Source: Crenothrix polyspora (GTDB lineage Bacteria; Pseudomonadota; Gammaproteobacteria; Methylococcales; Methylomonadaceae). Taken from it: DNA of 53,470 bases. Shown one piece after another: positions 11,048 to 20,681 of this stretch. The notes below the pieces were generated by a model. That model had not been told where the DNA came from, did no database searches, and saw nothing but the letters and a program-made list of their open reading frames with translations. Position 1 is the first letter of the stretch. Every line of letters starts with the position of its first letter. The DNA lies in contig CAMDNJ010000003.1 of assembly GCA_945902915.1 (NCBI GenBank), positions 1 to 53,470 on the forward strand. Reading direction: 5' to 3'. A program made the position numbers and the translations under genes.

Positions 11048-12001
11048 ATGAAGATTTCTGCGATTATTCCTGCTTATAACAGTGCTGCTTTTATTGCGCA
11101 GGCGATTACTAGCATACTAAAGCAGAGCTATCCGGTTTATGAAATTATAGTAGTGGATGATGGCTCTAGTGATGACACCTTAGCGGTAATTAAAAGCTTG
11201 TCCGGCAATATTCTTTACCATAAACAAGAAAACCTTGGCCCTGCTGCGGCTAGAAATCAAGGTATAAAGATGGCTAGTGGCCAGTGGATAGCCTTTTTAG
11301 ATGCCGACGATCAATGGACGCCCGATAAAATCAAAAAACAACTGACTATTTTGGCGCGTTATCCTGAACTGCAGTTGCTTGCCGGTGATATGGCTGAGAT
11401 TAATGAGGATAATACTTTGTTGACGCCTTCTGTACTGGCTAAACATCAGTTATTAGCAGGCTTCCTTAAAGATCAGGGACGCCCGATAACGAATGCACTG
11501 GCAAAATTGTTAGATAAGAATTTTATACCTACGGGCACAGTCTTAGTGCGTAAAGATACTTTATTGGCGGTGGGCATGTTTAATGAAACTATTCATTATG
11601 GCGAAGATTTGGAGTTATGGGCAAAAATAGCGGCTTATTATCCAATGACTTGTTTGCCGGAAATACTGATGTTGCGTCGACTTCATAGCCATAATGCCAC
11701 GAAAGCTTCGGCGTTGATGCTGACCGATAGTGTAAAGGTAATGCAAGCTCTACGGCAGTTTATTTCGGTGCCATTGCTACAACAAGGTTTAAAGCCAGAT
11801 AGATTAGTCGCCGACGCCTATACAGCGGTCGCCTATTGGCATTTCAATTTAAAAGACTACCAGCAGGCAAGGCAAGCTGCCGTTGCTAGTTTAGGTGAAA
11901 TGTTGACGACTCGTGCTTTAGTTTATGGCTTGGCATCTTGTTTGCCGGCTAGATGCATACGGGTATTAAAGCAGCTTAACAGCGCTGTCTTAGGCAGCTA
12001 G
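11048..12001 (+). CDS. Glycosyltransferase family 2
   Basis: SAIIPAYNSAAFIAQAITSILKQSYPVYEIIVVDDGSSDDT...FLDADDQW. Confidence 0.93.
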   Translation: MKISAIIPAYNSAAFIAQAITSILKQSYPVYEIIVVDDGSSDDTLAVIKSLSGNILYHKQENLGPAAARNQGIKMASGQWIAFLDADDQWTPDKIKKQLTILARYPELQLLAGDMAEINEDNTLLTPSVLAKHQLLAGFLKDQGRPITNALAKLLDKNFIPTGTVLVRKDTLLAVGMFNETIHYGEDLELWAKIAAYYPMTCLPEILMLRRLHSHNATKASALMLTDSVKVMQALRQFISVPLLQQGLKPDRLVADAYTAVAYWHFNLKDYQQARQAAVASLGEMLTTRALVYGLASCLPARCIRVLKQLNSAVLGS

Positions 12002-12004
12002 GCT

Positions 12005-13252
12005 ATGGTTTTTAAGGAGTGTGTCAGTGTGAAGACGGCTAAGATAAAAAATATACTTTATGTGGAAAATGGCATTGGTTATGGCGGCGCTATCATTTGT
12101 TTGCGGCATTTAGTTAGGCAGTTGGATAGGCAGCAATTTCAGCCTTTGCTGGTGACGGGGCGTAACGATTTGCCCTATCAAGATATTCCTGAGGATGCAT
12201 TATGGCAGCCTATTATTGATCGGCATATTGATGTGGTGGGCTTACGTAGACAATTAGCCGATAGTAAAGTCATCGGCTTAATTCCAGGTCTTGCGTGGCT
12301 GTTAAATCAAGTGTTGGCGCGTCTGGATGATGTGTTTAATTTTCTGCCTTTTTTTCTACAGTTGTTATGGACAGCGTGGCGATTCAAGGCCGATTTAATT
12401 CATGCTAATAATGAGCCGCTCTGCAATCGAGCGGCTTTATTGGTCGGTATGTTGTTGCACATTCCCATTGTTAGCCATGTTAGAGGTGAACAAAAGGGTT
12501 CAAGGATGATGGCTAACGCTTATCGCTGGCCTACGCATTTTATTTCTGTGTCTCAGTGGATTGCAAAAAGTATGCAAGAGCTATTAGATGTGCCTGCAAA
12601 CAAAATCAGTGTTATTTATGATGGTATTGCCTTGGAGCACTTAGACCTAGAGGCTGATGGCCATGAGTTTAGGCGGCGTTTTGCTATTCCTGACGATGCT
12701 TATGTGGTTGGTTTAGTGGGTTTGTTAATACCTTGGAAAGGTCAGGAGCTATTTTTGGATGCGGCTGTGCTGTTACGCGACAAGATTCCAAATTTGAAAA
12801 TGCTTATTGTAGGTGGAACACCCGATGAATGTGTGGCTTATGAAGCCTTGTTACGAAAGCGAGTTAGCCAATACCAGTTAGATGAACTGATAGGTTTTAC
12901 CGGTCATGTGACGGCGATGGCACAAGTGTATAACGGTTTGGATGTGGTGGTGTCAGCGTCTATTAGTCCTGAGCCTTTAGGTACCGTTGTTATCGAAGCC
13001 ATGGCGATGGCTAGACCGTTAATTGGCCCAGATCATGGTGGCGCTGCGGAAATGATCGAGCATCTTAAAACAGGCTTGTTGTTTAGGCCTAATGATGCAC
13101 AGGCTTTGGCGGGTGAGATTGAGCGTTTATATGATCATCCGCGACTTGGCTTACAGTTAGGGCATGATGCGCGTGTACATGCCTTAGAGACGTTTGCGAT
13201 TGCTCAGCATACTGAGCATGTACAAGCGCTATATCATCAACTATTGCACTAG
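12005..13252 (+). CDS. Glycosyltransferase family 4 (group 1)
   Basis: VGLLIPWKGQELFLDAA...VSASISPEPLGTVVIEAMAMARPLIGPDHGGAAEMI. Confidence 0.92.
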   Translation: MVFKECVSVKTAKIKNILYVENGIGYGGAIICLRHLVRQLDRQQFQPLLVTGRNDLPYQDIPEDALWQPIIDRHIDVVGLRRQLADSKVIGLIPGLAWLLNQVLARLDDVFNFLPFFLQLLWTAWRFKADLIHANNEPLCNRAALLVGMLLHIPIVSHVRGEQKGSRMMANAYRWPTHFISVSQWIAKSMQELLDVPANKISVIYDGIALEHLDLEADGHEFRRRFAIPDDAYVVGLVGLLIPWKGQELFLDAAVLLRDKIPNLKMLIVGGTPDECVAYEALLRKRVSQYQLDELIGFTGHVTAMAQVYNGLDVVVSASISPEPLGTVVIEAMAMARPLIGPDHGGAAEMIEHLKTGLLFRPNDAQALAGEIERLYDHPRLGLQLGHDARVHALETFAIAQHTEHVQALYHQLLH

Positions 13253-13267
13253 ATCATCGTAGCCATT

Positions 13268-14617
13268 ATGACGCCATTTTTATCACGACAACTTATTTAT
13301 CCATTACAAGAATCTTTGTTGAATAGGCCTACGTTTCCTTATTTGGAGAGTCTGGAAAAAACCCAATGGCTTTCTAGGTTTGAGCTTGAAGCCTTGCAAT
13401 TACAAAAGTTGCAAACCTTATTAAAGTCCGCCCAGCTCCATAGTCCATGGCATGCTGAACGCATTGCCAGTTCGGGTATGAATCTTGACGCACTAAGTTT
13501 TGAGGAATTAAGAAAACTACCGACTATGAATAAGGTTGATGCACAAAATAATGGTCAGGCCATGGCTTGGCATGAAGTGCCCGGTGGTTCTTTTAGCTAT
13601 ACCACCGGTGGTTCTAGTGGTGCACCGTTGATTTTTAGATATGGCAGGAATCGTCAAGCCTCTGATGCCGCAGGACGTATACGCGCTAGACGCTGGTGGC
13701 AGGTTAATGTCGGCGATAAGGAGGTTTATTTATGGGGAGCGCCTGTAGAGCTTAATAATACCGATAAAATTAAGACGTTACGAGATCGGCTCATTAATCA
13801 ACTGGTTTTAAATGCTTTTGCTATGTCGCCCACTACCATGGAGTCGTATTTGAAAATGATACAGCGCTTTAATCCTAGCTGTATTTACGGCTATGCCAGT
13901 AGCGTTGCCTTATTGGCTGAGTATGCTAAACGAAACCAGCGTAATCTACATTTGCCTGCACTGAAAGTCGTTTGTACCACGGGTGAGCCTTTATATCCCG
14001 AACAACGCCACTTAATCACGGAAGTTTTTAAGGTGCCCGTTGCCAATGAATATGGCAGTCGAGATATAGGTTTTACAGCCCATGAAAATAGTCATCAGCA
14101 AATGCTATTAATGAGCGAGAGTATTTTACTTGAGGTGTTGGATGACAGTGGTCAGCCAGTTAAGGCCGGAGAAATGGGCGAAGCGGTCATGACGGGTCTT
14201 TGTTCAGAAGCTCAATCCTTCATACGTTATCGCACGGGTGATATGGTTAGGTTAGCCGTAGATCTTGATAAAGAGGGTAGAGGTCTACATGTGATAGACG
14301 AGGTGCTTGGACGTGAAACCGATTTTTTAATACATCAAAATGGCTCGATTATTCATGCCTTGGCGGCTATTTATGTGTTGCGTGAAACGCCAGGCATAGA
14401 GCAGTTTAAGATTACGCAGCAGACGCTTTATGATTTTGAAATTTTAGTGGTTTGCAATGAACATTGGAAATCTGAGGGCTTAGAGATTATCGCTGATAAA
14501 TTCAAAGCTCGCTTTGGTAGTGCTTGTAACACCCATATACAGCTCGTTAAGGAAATTTTACCTGAAGCTTCAGGAAAAATGCGCCAAGTTGTTTCAAAGG
14601 TAGCTATACCTATTTAA
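13268..14617 (+). CDS. PaaK/CapK-like adenylate-forming protein of polysaccharide biosynthesis
   Basis: TTGGSSGAPLIFRYGR...CTTGEPLYPEQRHLI...NEYGSRDIGF...IRYRTGD. Confidence 0.87.
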   Translation: MTPFLSRQLIYPLQESLLNRPTFPYLESLEKTQWLSRFELEALQLQKLQTLLKSAQLHSPWHAERIASSGMNLDALSFEELRKLPTMNKVDAQNNGQAMAWHEVPGGSFSYTTGGSSGAPLIFRYGRNRQASDAAGRIRARRWWQVNVGDKEVYLWGAPVELNNTDKIKTLRDRLINQLVLNAFAMSPTTMESYLKMIQRFNPSCIYGYASSVALLAEYAKRNQRNLHLPALKVVCTTGEPLYPEQRHLITEVFKVPVANEYGSRDIGFTAHENSHQQMLLMSESILLEVLDDSGQPVKAGEMGEAVMTGLCSEAQSFIRYRTGDMVRLAVDLDKEGRGLHVIDEVLGRETDFLIHQNGSIIHALAAIYVLRETPGIEQFKITQQTLYDFEILVVCNEHWKSEGLEIIADKFKARFGSACNTHIQLVKEILPEASGKMRQVVSKVAIPI

Positions 14618-14647
14618 GGGGTTGGATAATTATGACGTGTTACTTGA

Positions 14648-14951
14648 CCATTCAGCGGTTTAAAAATCAAATAATGAGGTCGCTATCGCGACAATTTTTT
14701 GAATCGGGTATTCGCACCCGAAGGCGAGATACTTTCTTTTGCGCAGCCTTTAGAAAGTATCCAAAGAAAAGGCGGCTCGATTGCAGCTCGATCTGCGCTC
14801 CTCGGTTTTGTCGGGGGGAGGTGAGAGGGCGTCCTGCCCTCCTACCGACGCGCGGCATCCATGCCGCGCCCCTTCGGGCTAATCCCAACAAAACCTGCGG
14901 TGCTTGGCGCGGCAAACGAGAGCAAATCGACGTTACTGTGTAATGTCAGTT
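14648..14951 (+). repeat. ~300-bp multi-hairpin dispersed element, copy 1
   Basis: Closely similar to 42931-43231; contains GTCGC-TAT-GCGAC, CGGGT-ATTCGC-ACCCG, TACTTTCT...AGAAAGTA, AGGGCG-TCCT-GCCCT, GCGCGGCAT-CC-ATGCCGCGC. Confidence 0.9.
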
Positions 14952-16163
14952 ATCAACTTCTTATATGCAACTATTCTTATGTTATTAACCCGACTCATTA
15001 ATTTACCTTTACGTTATAAGTCTTGGCGACCTGCACATCTCGCATTGATAGTAGATGATGTAACTGGCCTGTCCAAACAACCCAAACTAGCTGATGAAGT
15101 GCATCTGCAATCCGTCATCGCATGGTTATGCCATGCCCAAGATCAGCGTATTGGCTATGCCGATGAAGGTGGGGTCTCTGCTGGCTGGAGTTTTGAAGAT
15201 GGTTGGCTACCTAGCTATCCTGAAACCAGCGGTTATATTATAGAAACCTTGTTGGCTGCTGCAAAAGTTTTAGCTGATCCAACATTAACCTTAAGAGCAG
15301 AGCGTATTGTTGATTGGGAGTTATCCATACAAAATGAGACGGGTTCATTTCCAGGTCATTTTGGTGAGGCGGGTAGTAAACCGGTTATTTTTAATACGGG
15401 TCAAATTATGCATGGAATGATTGCCGGCTATTTGGCGTTTGATCGTGATGAATGTCTTATAGCGGCAGTTAGGGCAGGACACTGGATGGTGTTGCAGCAA
15501 GATGACGATGGTTGCTGGCGACGTTCGGTACATAATGATACGCCTCATACTTATAATACGCGTTCAGCTTGGGCCTTGTTACGTACAGGTCTAATCGCTA
15601 ATGAAAAAAAGTTGGTGGAGGCTGCGATTAAAAATATCCATTGGGCTTTGACTCAACAGACGGCTTCAGGATGGTTTAAAACCAATGCTTTTACAGAAAA
15701 GGGTCTGCCCTTTACGCATAATATTGCTTATGCTATTCGTGGCATCTTAGAGAGTGGTTTATTGCTTGATAATGAAGAAATGATCAATGCGGCTATTAAA
15801 GCTGCAAACGCACAAGCAGCACAACAGCGGGCCGATGGTTGGTTAGCCGGTATTTATGCCGACAACTGGGAGCCAAAAACTCATTATTGCTGCCTGACAG
15901 GTTTGGCGCAAATGAGTATTATCTGGCAACGACTTATTCATACTCAAGGTATTGATGAATTTAAACTACCTGTTGCTCTTGGCCTTGATTATATAAAATC
16001 CAATCATCGTCTGAGCTCAAAAGCTGTGTATCAACGAGGCGCTATTGCGGGATCGGCGCCTATTTGGGGTCGGTATTCGATGTTTGAATACCCTAATTGG
16101 GCCGCGAAGTTCTTTGCAGATGCGTTAATGCTCAACATAGCTCACATTAATATTCCTGAATAA
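14943..16163 (+). CDS. Hypothetical alpha/alpha-toroid-like protein in polysaccharide cluster
   Basis: Repeated helical-hairpin pattern (GSFPGHFG..., NTRSAWALLRTG..., GWFKTNAF..., HNIAYAIRGILESG). Start placed at ATG 14943 (MSVINF); upstream part of the track ORF is repeat DNA. Confidence 0.65.
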   Translation: MSVINFLYATILMLLTRLINLPLRYKSWRPAHLALIVDDVTGLSKQPKLADEVHLQSVIAWLCHAQDQRIGYADEGGVSAGWSFEDGWLPSYPETSGYIIETLLAAAKVLADPTLTLRAERIVDWELSIQNETGSFPGHFGEAGSKPVIFNTGQIMHGMIAGYLAFDRDECLIAAVRAGHWMVLQQDDDGCWRRSVHNDTPHTYNTRSAWALLRTGLIANEKKLVEAAIKNIHWALTQQTASGWFKTNAFTEKGLPFTHNIAYAIRGILESGLLLDNEEMINAAIKAANAQAAQQRADGWLAGIYADNWEPKTHYCCLTGLAQMSIIWQRLIHTQGIDEFKLPVALGLDYIKSNHRLSSKAVYQRGAIAGSAPIWGRYSMFEYPNWAAKFFADALMLNIAHINIPE

Positions 16164-16178
16164 ACAAAAAACCTAAAT

Positions 16179-16988
16179 ATGCCACAACTTACAGTTATCA
16201 TTCTTTGCGGGCAAGCGCCTAGACATTTATATTTTGCAAATCAAGTCGCTAAAGCGTGTAAGCCCTTAGCTATTATTCAGGAAGGTGGTCATGACGACCC
16301 CTTTATGAAAATAATTAAGCTATTATTAAAGCCGAAAAGCTTATGGCGAAAAATTAACCGCTGGTTACGTGATCGTAAACGCTATTGGGGGAATAAAGAA
16401 GCTGAGTTCTTTTTTGCTAATGAAACACCGCAGTTAAGTCATCCAGAGCTTAGGGTAGAAGTTCCGCACATTAATCATTCTCAGGTTATTGAGCTGATAG
16501 ATCATTATCAACCTGATTTAATTGTGGTGTTTGGTACGTCTTTACTTAAAGGTGAGCTATTAGAAAAAGGTCGTTTAGGCATTATTAATTTACATGGCGG
16601 TTTGTCTCCTGAATATAGAGGCGCGGATTGTACCTTTTGGGCGCTTTATAATCAGGAGCCAGAAAAAGTGGGCTGCACCGTGCATTATATTAATGCCGGT
16701 ATTGATACAGGTAATATCATCGCGCATGTTTCACCTGAAATAAAAACCAATGATGATGAGCTAACCTTGTTTTGGCGTGCCGTGCGTAGCAGCACGCATC
16801 TTTATGCAGAGTTACTAAATAGGCTAGAGCAGGGCGAAGCTTTTGGGCAAAAACAAACGCATAAGGGTCGCTTGTATCAAGTTAAAGACCGTAGCTTAAA
16901 GCATGAAAAGGCTGTCGATACCTTATTGCAGTGCGGTTTATTGGCTAATCTCAATTTGGGTAAACGCGTAACATGGTTTAAGCTTTAG
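16179..16988 (+). CDS. Formyltransferase family protein (methionyl-tRNA formyltransferase-like fold)
   Basis: INLHGGLSPEYRGADCTFWALYNQEPEKVGCTVHYINAGIDTGNII. Confidence 0.85.
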   Translation: MPQLTVIILCGQAPRHLYFANQVAKACKPLAIIQEGGHDDPFMKIIKLLLKPKSLWRKINRWLRDRKRYWGNKEAEFFFANETPQLSHPELRVEVPHINHSQVIELIDHYQPDLIVVFGTSLLKGELLEKGRLGIINLHGGLSPEYRGADCTFWALYNQEPEKVGCTVHYINAGIDTGNIIAHVSPEIKTNDDELTLFWRAVRSSTHLYAELLNRLEQGEAFGQKQTHKGRLYQVKDRSLKHEKAVDTLLQCGLLANLNLGKRVTWFKL

Positions 16989-17027
16989 TCTTTGCTTAAC
17001 TATTGAAAGATAATTTTAGGATGATAC

Positions 17028-18875
17028 GTGCCTACCGAAAGCCGCGAACATATTTTTGATAGCGCAGCCTTTTTAAAAAACTTAACAACTCGTCCCGGTA
17101 TTTACACCCTATTTAATGTTCAGGGTGAGATTATTTATATCGGTAAGGCTAAGAATCTTAAAAATCGCGTTTCTAGCTATTTTAAAAAACAAACCGTATC
17201 AACTAAGCAGCAAGTGATGGTCACTAAAGTGGCGGCTATTGAAGTCACTGTGACTCACACTGAAGGCGAAGCGCTATTACTAGAGTGTCAGCAAATAAAG
17301 CGCCATAAGCCACGTTATAATATCTGTTTACGTGATGATCGTTCTTTTCCTTATGTCTATTTATCTAGCGAACAAGATTTTCCTCAAATCACCTTACATC
17401 GGGGTGCAAAAAACAAAAAGGGGCGCTATTTTGGTCCTTATCCCAGTACCGGAGCCGTCAAAGAAAGTCTAAAGCTATTGCAGCGGTTATTTCCTATTCG
17501 ACAATGCGACGATACGACTTATAGCAATAGAACTCGGCCTTGTTTGCAATACCAAATTGAACGTTGTAGTGGGCCTTGTGTAGGTCTTATTGATAAACAA
17601 CGTTATGCCCAAGATGTAGCAAGTACGATCATGTTTTTGGAAGGTAAGGGAAGTCTGCTGATTGATCAGTTAATCTGTAATATGGAGCAAGCTTCATTGA
17701 GGCTTGATTTTGAACAAGCCGCTATTTATCGAGATCAAATCGCTACTTTACGCGCAGTACTGCAAAAACATTTTGTGAGTGGTGAAAAGGGTGATGTCGA
17801 TATTATTGCCAGCGCTACTAAGGCCAATGTAGCTTGTGTACAAGTCTTTTTTATACGCAACGGACAGCATTTGGGTAATAAAGCGTATTTTCCAAAAATG
17901 ACCGATGCACATGATCCAGCTTCGGTGATCCAGGCATTTATTCCTCAATATTATCTGGATAAACCTGCGCCTTATGAGTTGATTGTTAGTCATGAATTAG
18001 AAGAATCGGCTTTATTATGCGAAGTATTAAGCGCAAAGATTCAGCATACGGTGATTATTTCTGCCAAGGTCAGAGGCGAGCGTTTAAAATGGCTGCAAAT
18101 GGCCATGACTAATGCTGAAAATTCATTGGCAGGTAAGCTTGCCGATAAGCAAGGTTTTTATGCAAAGTTTTTGAATTTGCAAGAAGAGCTGGCTTGTAAA
18201 GATTTGCCCATGCGATTGGAGTGTTTTGATATCAGCCATACTCAAGGTGCACAGACGGTTGCTTCCTGTGTGGTTTTCGACAGGGAAGGGCCCGTAAAAT
18301 CTGCTTATCGACGCTTTAATATTACCGGTATTACCGGCGGCGATGATTATGCCGCAATACATCAAGCCGTATATCGACGCTTTAAGCGTTTAAAGCAAGG
18401 TGAGCATCAGGCTCCAGACATACTTTTTATTGATGGTGGCAAAGGTCAGGTATCAGAAGCACAAAAGGCATTAGCAGAATTAGACATAAATAATGTTATG
18501 ATAGTCGGCGTTTCAAAGGGGCCTGATAGAAAGCCCGGTATGGAGAAGTTGATTCTGGTCGACCAAGAGCAACCGATCAACATAAATGCTGGGGCCAGTG
18601 GATTGTTGTTAATTCAACATATCCGTGATGAGGCGCATCGATTTGCAATTACAGGGCACCGTCAGCGTCGTGGCAAGGTAGCCAAGCAATCGGTCCTGGA
18701 AACGGTTTCAGGTTTAGGTGCAAAGAGGCGACAGCTTTTATTAAAACAGTTTGGGGGATTGCAAAGTATTTCATGCGCAGGCGTGGATGCACTTTGCAGT
18801 GTAGACGGCATTAGTCGACAGTTGGCACAACGAATTTACGAGCTATTTCATCATCAAGATGACGATTCAATTTAA
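17028..18875 (+). CDS. uvrC: Excinuclease ABC subunit C
   Basis: GIY-YIG domain RPGIYTLFNVQGEIIYIGKAKNLKNRVSSYF; UvrC homology domain FDISHTQGAQTVASCVVF. Confidence 0.96.
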   Translation: MPTESREHIFDSAAFLKNLTTRPGIYTLFNVQGEIIYIGKAKNLKNRVSSYFKKQTVSTKQQVMVTKVAAIEVTVTHTEGEALLLECQQIKRHKPRYNICLRDDRSFPYVYLSSEQDFPQITLHRGAKNKKGRYFGPYPSTGAVKESLKLLQRLFPIRQCDDTTYSNRTRPCLQYQIERCSGPCVGLIDKQRYAQDVASTIMFLEGKGSLLIDQLICNMEQASLRLDFEQAAIYRDQIATLRAVLQKHFVSGEKGDVDIIASATKANVACVQVFFIRNGQHLGNKAYFPKMTDAHDPASVIQAFIPQYYLDKPAPYELIVSHELEESALLCEVLSAKIQHTVIISAKVRGERLKWLQMAMTNAENSLAGKLADKQGFYAKFLNLQEELACKDLPMRLECFDISHTQGAQTVASCVVFDREGPVKSAYRRFNITGITGGDDYAAIHQAVYRRFKRLKQGEHQAPDILFIDGGKGQVSEAQKALAELDINNVMIVGVSKGPDRKPGMEKLILVDQEQPININAGASGLLLIQHIRDEAHRFAITGHRQRRGKVAKQSVLETVSGLGAKRRQLLLKQFGGLQSISCAGVDALCSVDGISRQLAQRIYELFHHQDDDSI

Positions 18876-19416
18876 TTTACCGACTAATCTTACCTTGCTA
18901 AGAATTGCATTAATTCCGCTCTTAGCAGTTGTGTTTTATTCGCCTTGGCAATACTCTAATTTAGTCTGCACACTGATTTTCTTGTTGGCTGGGTTTACAG
19001 ATTGGTTAGATGGCTATCTCGCCAGAAAAATGCAGTTAGAAACGCCATTTGGTGCGTTTTTAGATCCAGTTGCGGACAAACTCATGGTAACCATCGTCTT
19101 GGTTTTCATCGTTCAGCAGCAGGGCTCACCTTATTTAGCTATTCCAGCCGCTATTATTATCGGAAGAGAATTGACCATAGCATCACTTAGAGAATGGATG
19201 GCAGAAATTGGCCAGAGAACTAAAGTAAAAGTCTCTCAATTAGGCAAATGGAAAACATCTGCGCAAATGCTTGCCATTGGGTTTTTACTTTACCGTGAGG
19301 ATATATGGGGCGTGCCCATCAATATGATAGGTTATGGTTTGCTGTATATAGCTGCTGTATTAACTTTATGGTCAATGACTCATTATCTCAGAGCAGCTCT
19401 TACAGCTATGGATTGA
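18859..19416 (+). CDS. pgsA: CDP-diacylglycerol-glycerol-3-phosphate 3-phosphatidyltransferase
   Basis: DWLDGYLARKMQLETPFGAFLDPVADKLMV motif; overlaps uvrC. Confidence 0.95.
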   Translation: MTIQFNLPTNLTLLRIALIPLLAVVFYSPWQYSNLVCTLIFLLAGFTDWLDGYLARKMQLETPFGAFLDPVADKLMVTIVLVFIVQQQGSPYLAIPAAIIIGRELTIASLREWMAEIGQRTKVKVSQLGKWKTSAQMLAIGFLLYREDIWGVPINMIGYGLLYIAAVLTLWSMTHYLRAALTAMD

Positions 19417-19530
19417 AATATTGATATTGCAACTTCAAGTTTAATAGTCAATATTTATGGTTATTATTAAGTGCTTGATTTTTTTAACACCCAGATAAGC
19501 AGCAGATTGACCCGCTGCAATACATAAAAT

Positions 19531-20136
19531 ATGGATCAAGAAATAGAAATTTTTAATGTTACAAGCCAAACTACGACATCTAGTGAAATATTAATAGCGG
19601 CTCTTAAGCTGTTCGCACAAAAAGGTTATTTTAATACCTCGTTAACTGATATTGCCAAGACGGCCAATATTAAAAATACCAGTGAAATCTATCAGCACTT
19701 TACTAATAAACAGGTCATTGCAGCGCAATTATATGCGGATATATTCGACAATCTTAATGAATCCATTGATGAGATATGGCTAAAAAATGATAAGCCATCT
19801 GAGCAGTTACGCGGCACTGTTGATTTATTATTTAGATTAACTGAAGATGCTCCTGATGTAATGCGCTTTTTACTGAATATGAAGTTTAATGAATTTTTGC
19901 CAGAAGAAAAGCCGCTACAAGAAACAGCGTCATTTGCTAAAATTTATAAGATTATAGAGGCTGGCATTGCCTCTGGAGAAATAAGAAATATCGATCCTAT
20001 GCTCGGTTACATCTATTTCTTTGGAATAGTTAATGCAACCTTACAAGGAGTTTTAGCGGGTGTATTAGAAAAGAAAGCAGATACGTATCTAATACAAACT
20101 TGGCTTGCGGCATGGAATGGTATCGTAAAAAAATAA
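19531..20136 (+). CDS. TetR/AcrR family transcriptional regulator
   Basis: ILIAALKLFAQKGYFNTSLTDIAKTANIKNTSEIYQHFTNKQVIAAQLYAD HTH. Confidence 0.9.
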   Translation: MDQEIEIFNVTSQTTTSSEILIAALKLFAQKGYFNTSLTDIAKTANIKNTSEIYQHFTNKQVIAAQLYADIFDNLNESIDEIWLKNDKPSEQLRGTVDLLFRLTEDAPDVMRFLLNMKFNEFLPEEKPLQETASFAKIYKIIEAGIASGEIRNIDPMLGYIYFFGIVNATLQGVLAGVLEKKADTYLIQTWLAAWNGIVKK

Positions 20137-20240
20137 ACTAGCTTTAACACTAATAAATAACTTAGTAGCTTCAATTCTTAGATACAACTCATTGGTTTAT
20201 TTGCACCAATTCTATTAATTGCGTGCTGTATTTCCACTGA

Positions 20241-20280
20241 ATGTTTAAACAGCATAATTTGCATAATGCTGTTTAAACAT
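20241..20280. repeat. Perfect 15-bp inverted repeat with 10-nt spacer
   Basis: ATGTTTAAACAGCAT-aatttgcata-ATGCTGTTTAAACAT. Confidence 0.93.
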
Positions 20281-20681
20281 GGGCCTTTAAACTCGCTGCC
20301 CCTGATAATATTTTACGTATCAATAGCTCCAAAGCACCTACTAAACGAACTAAGAGGAAGCAAGACTTCAATTAAGTATAAGTTGCATAGTTTAGGTTGC
20401 TTGTTTTTATCGGAATACTTGGCTGCCTGAGTTATGAGTTTTTGTGTTATCTACTGAATACTTAGATTAACGCGTTTCAGATGTTACAATCTTAAAGCTT
20501 AAAAATAATACCTTACCGCACAATTACAATATAAGTTGAATTGAATGGTTACATTTTTCTTTGCATTTTATGGCACGAATTCCTTGGATTGCAAAAACTT
20601 GCACCCACAAACTCTGGGGTTATTGTCTTAATAACCTAAGTGTCAAAGGCCACCAATTCTTTATCTTTGCCCTTCTAAAAT

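Noticed and set aside
14632-14943. ORFs 14632-14943 (+), 14667-14915 (-) and 42980-43195 (-) as a duplicated protein family
   Set aside because: They lie in the multi-hairpin element; similarity follows the DNA repeat and is low-complexity/basic, so coding is unlikely.
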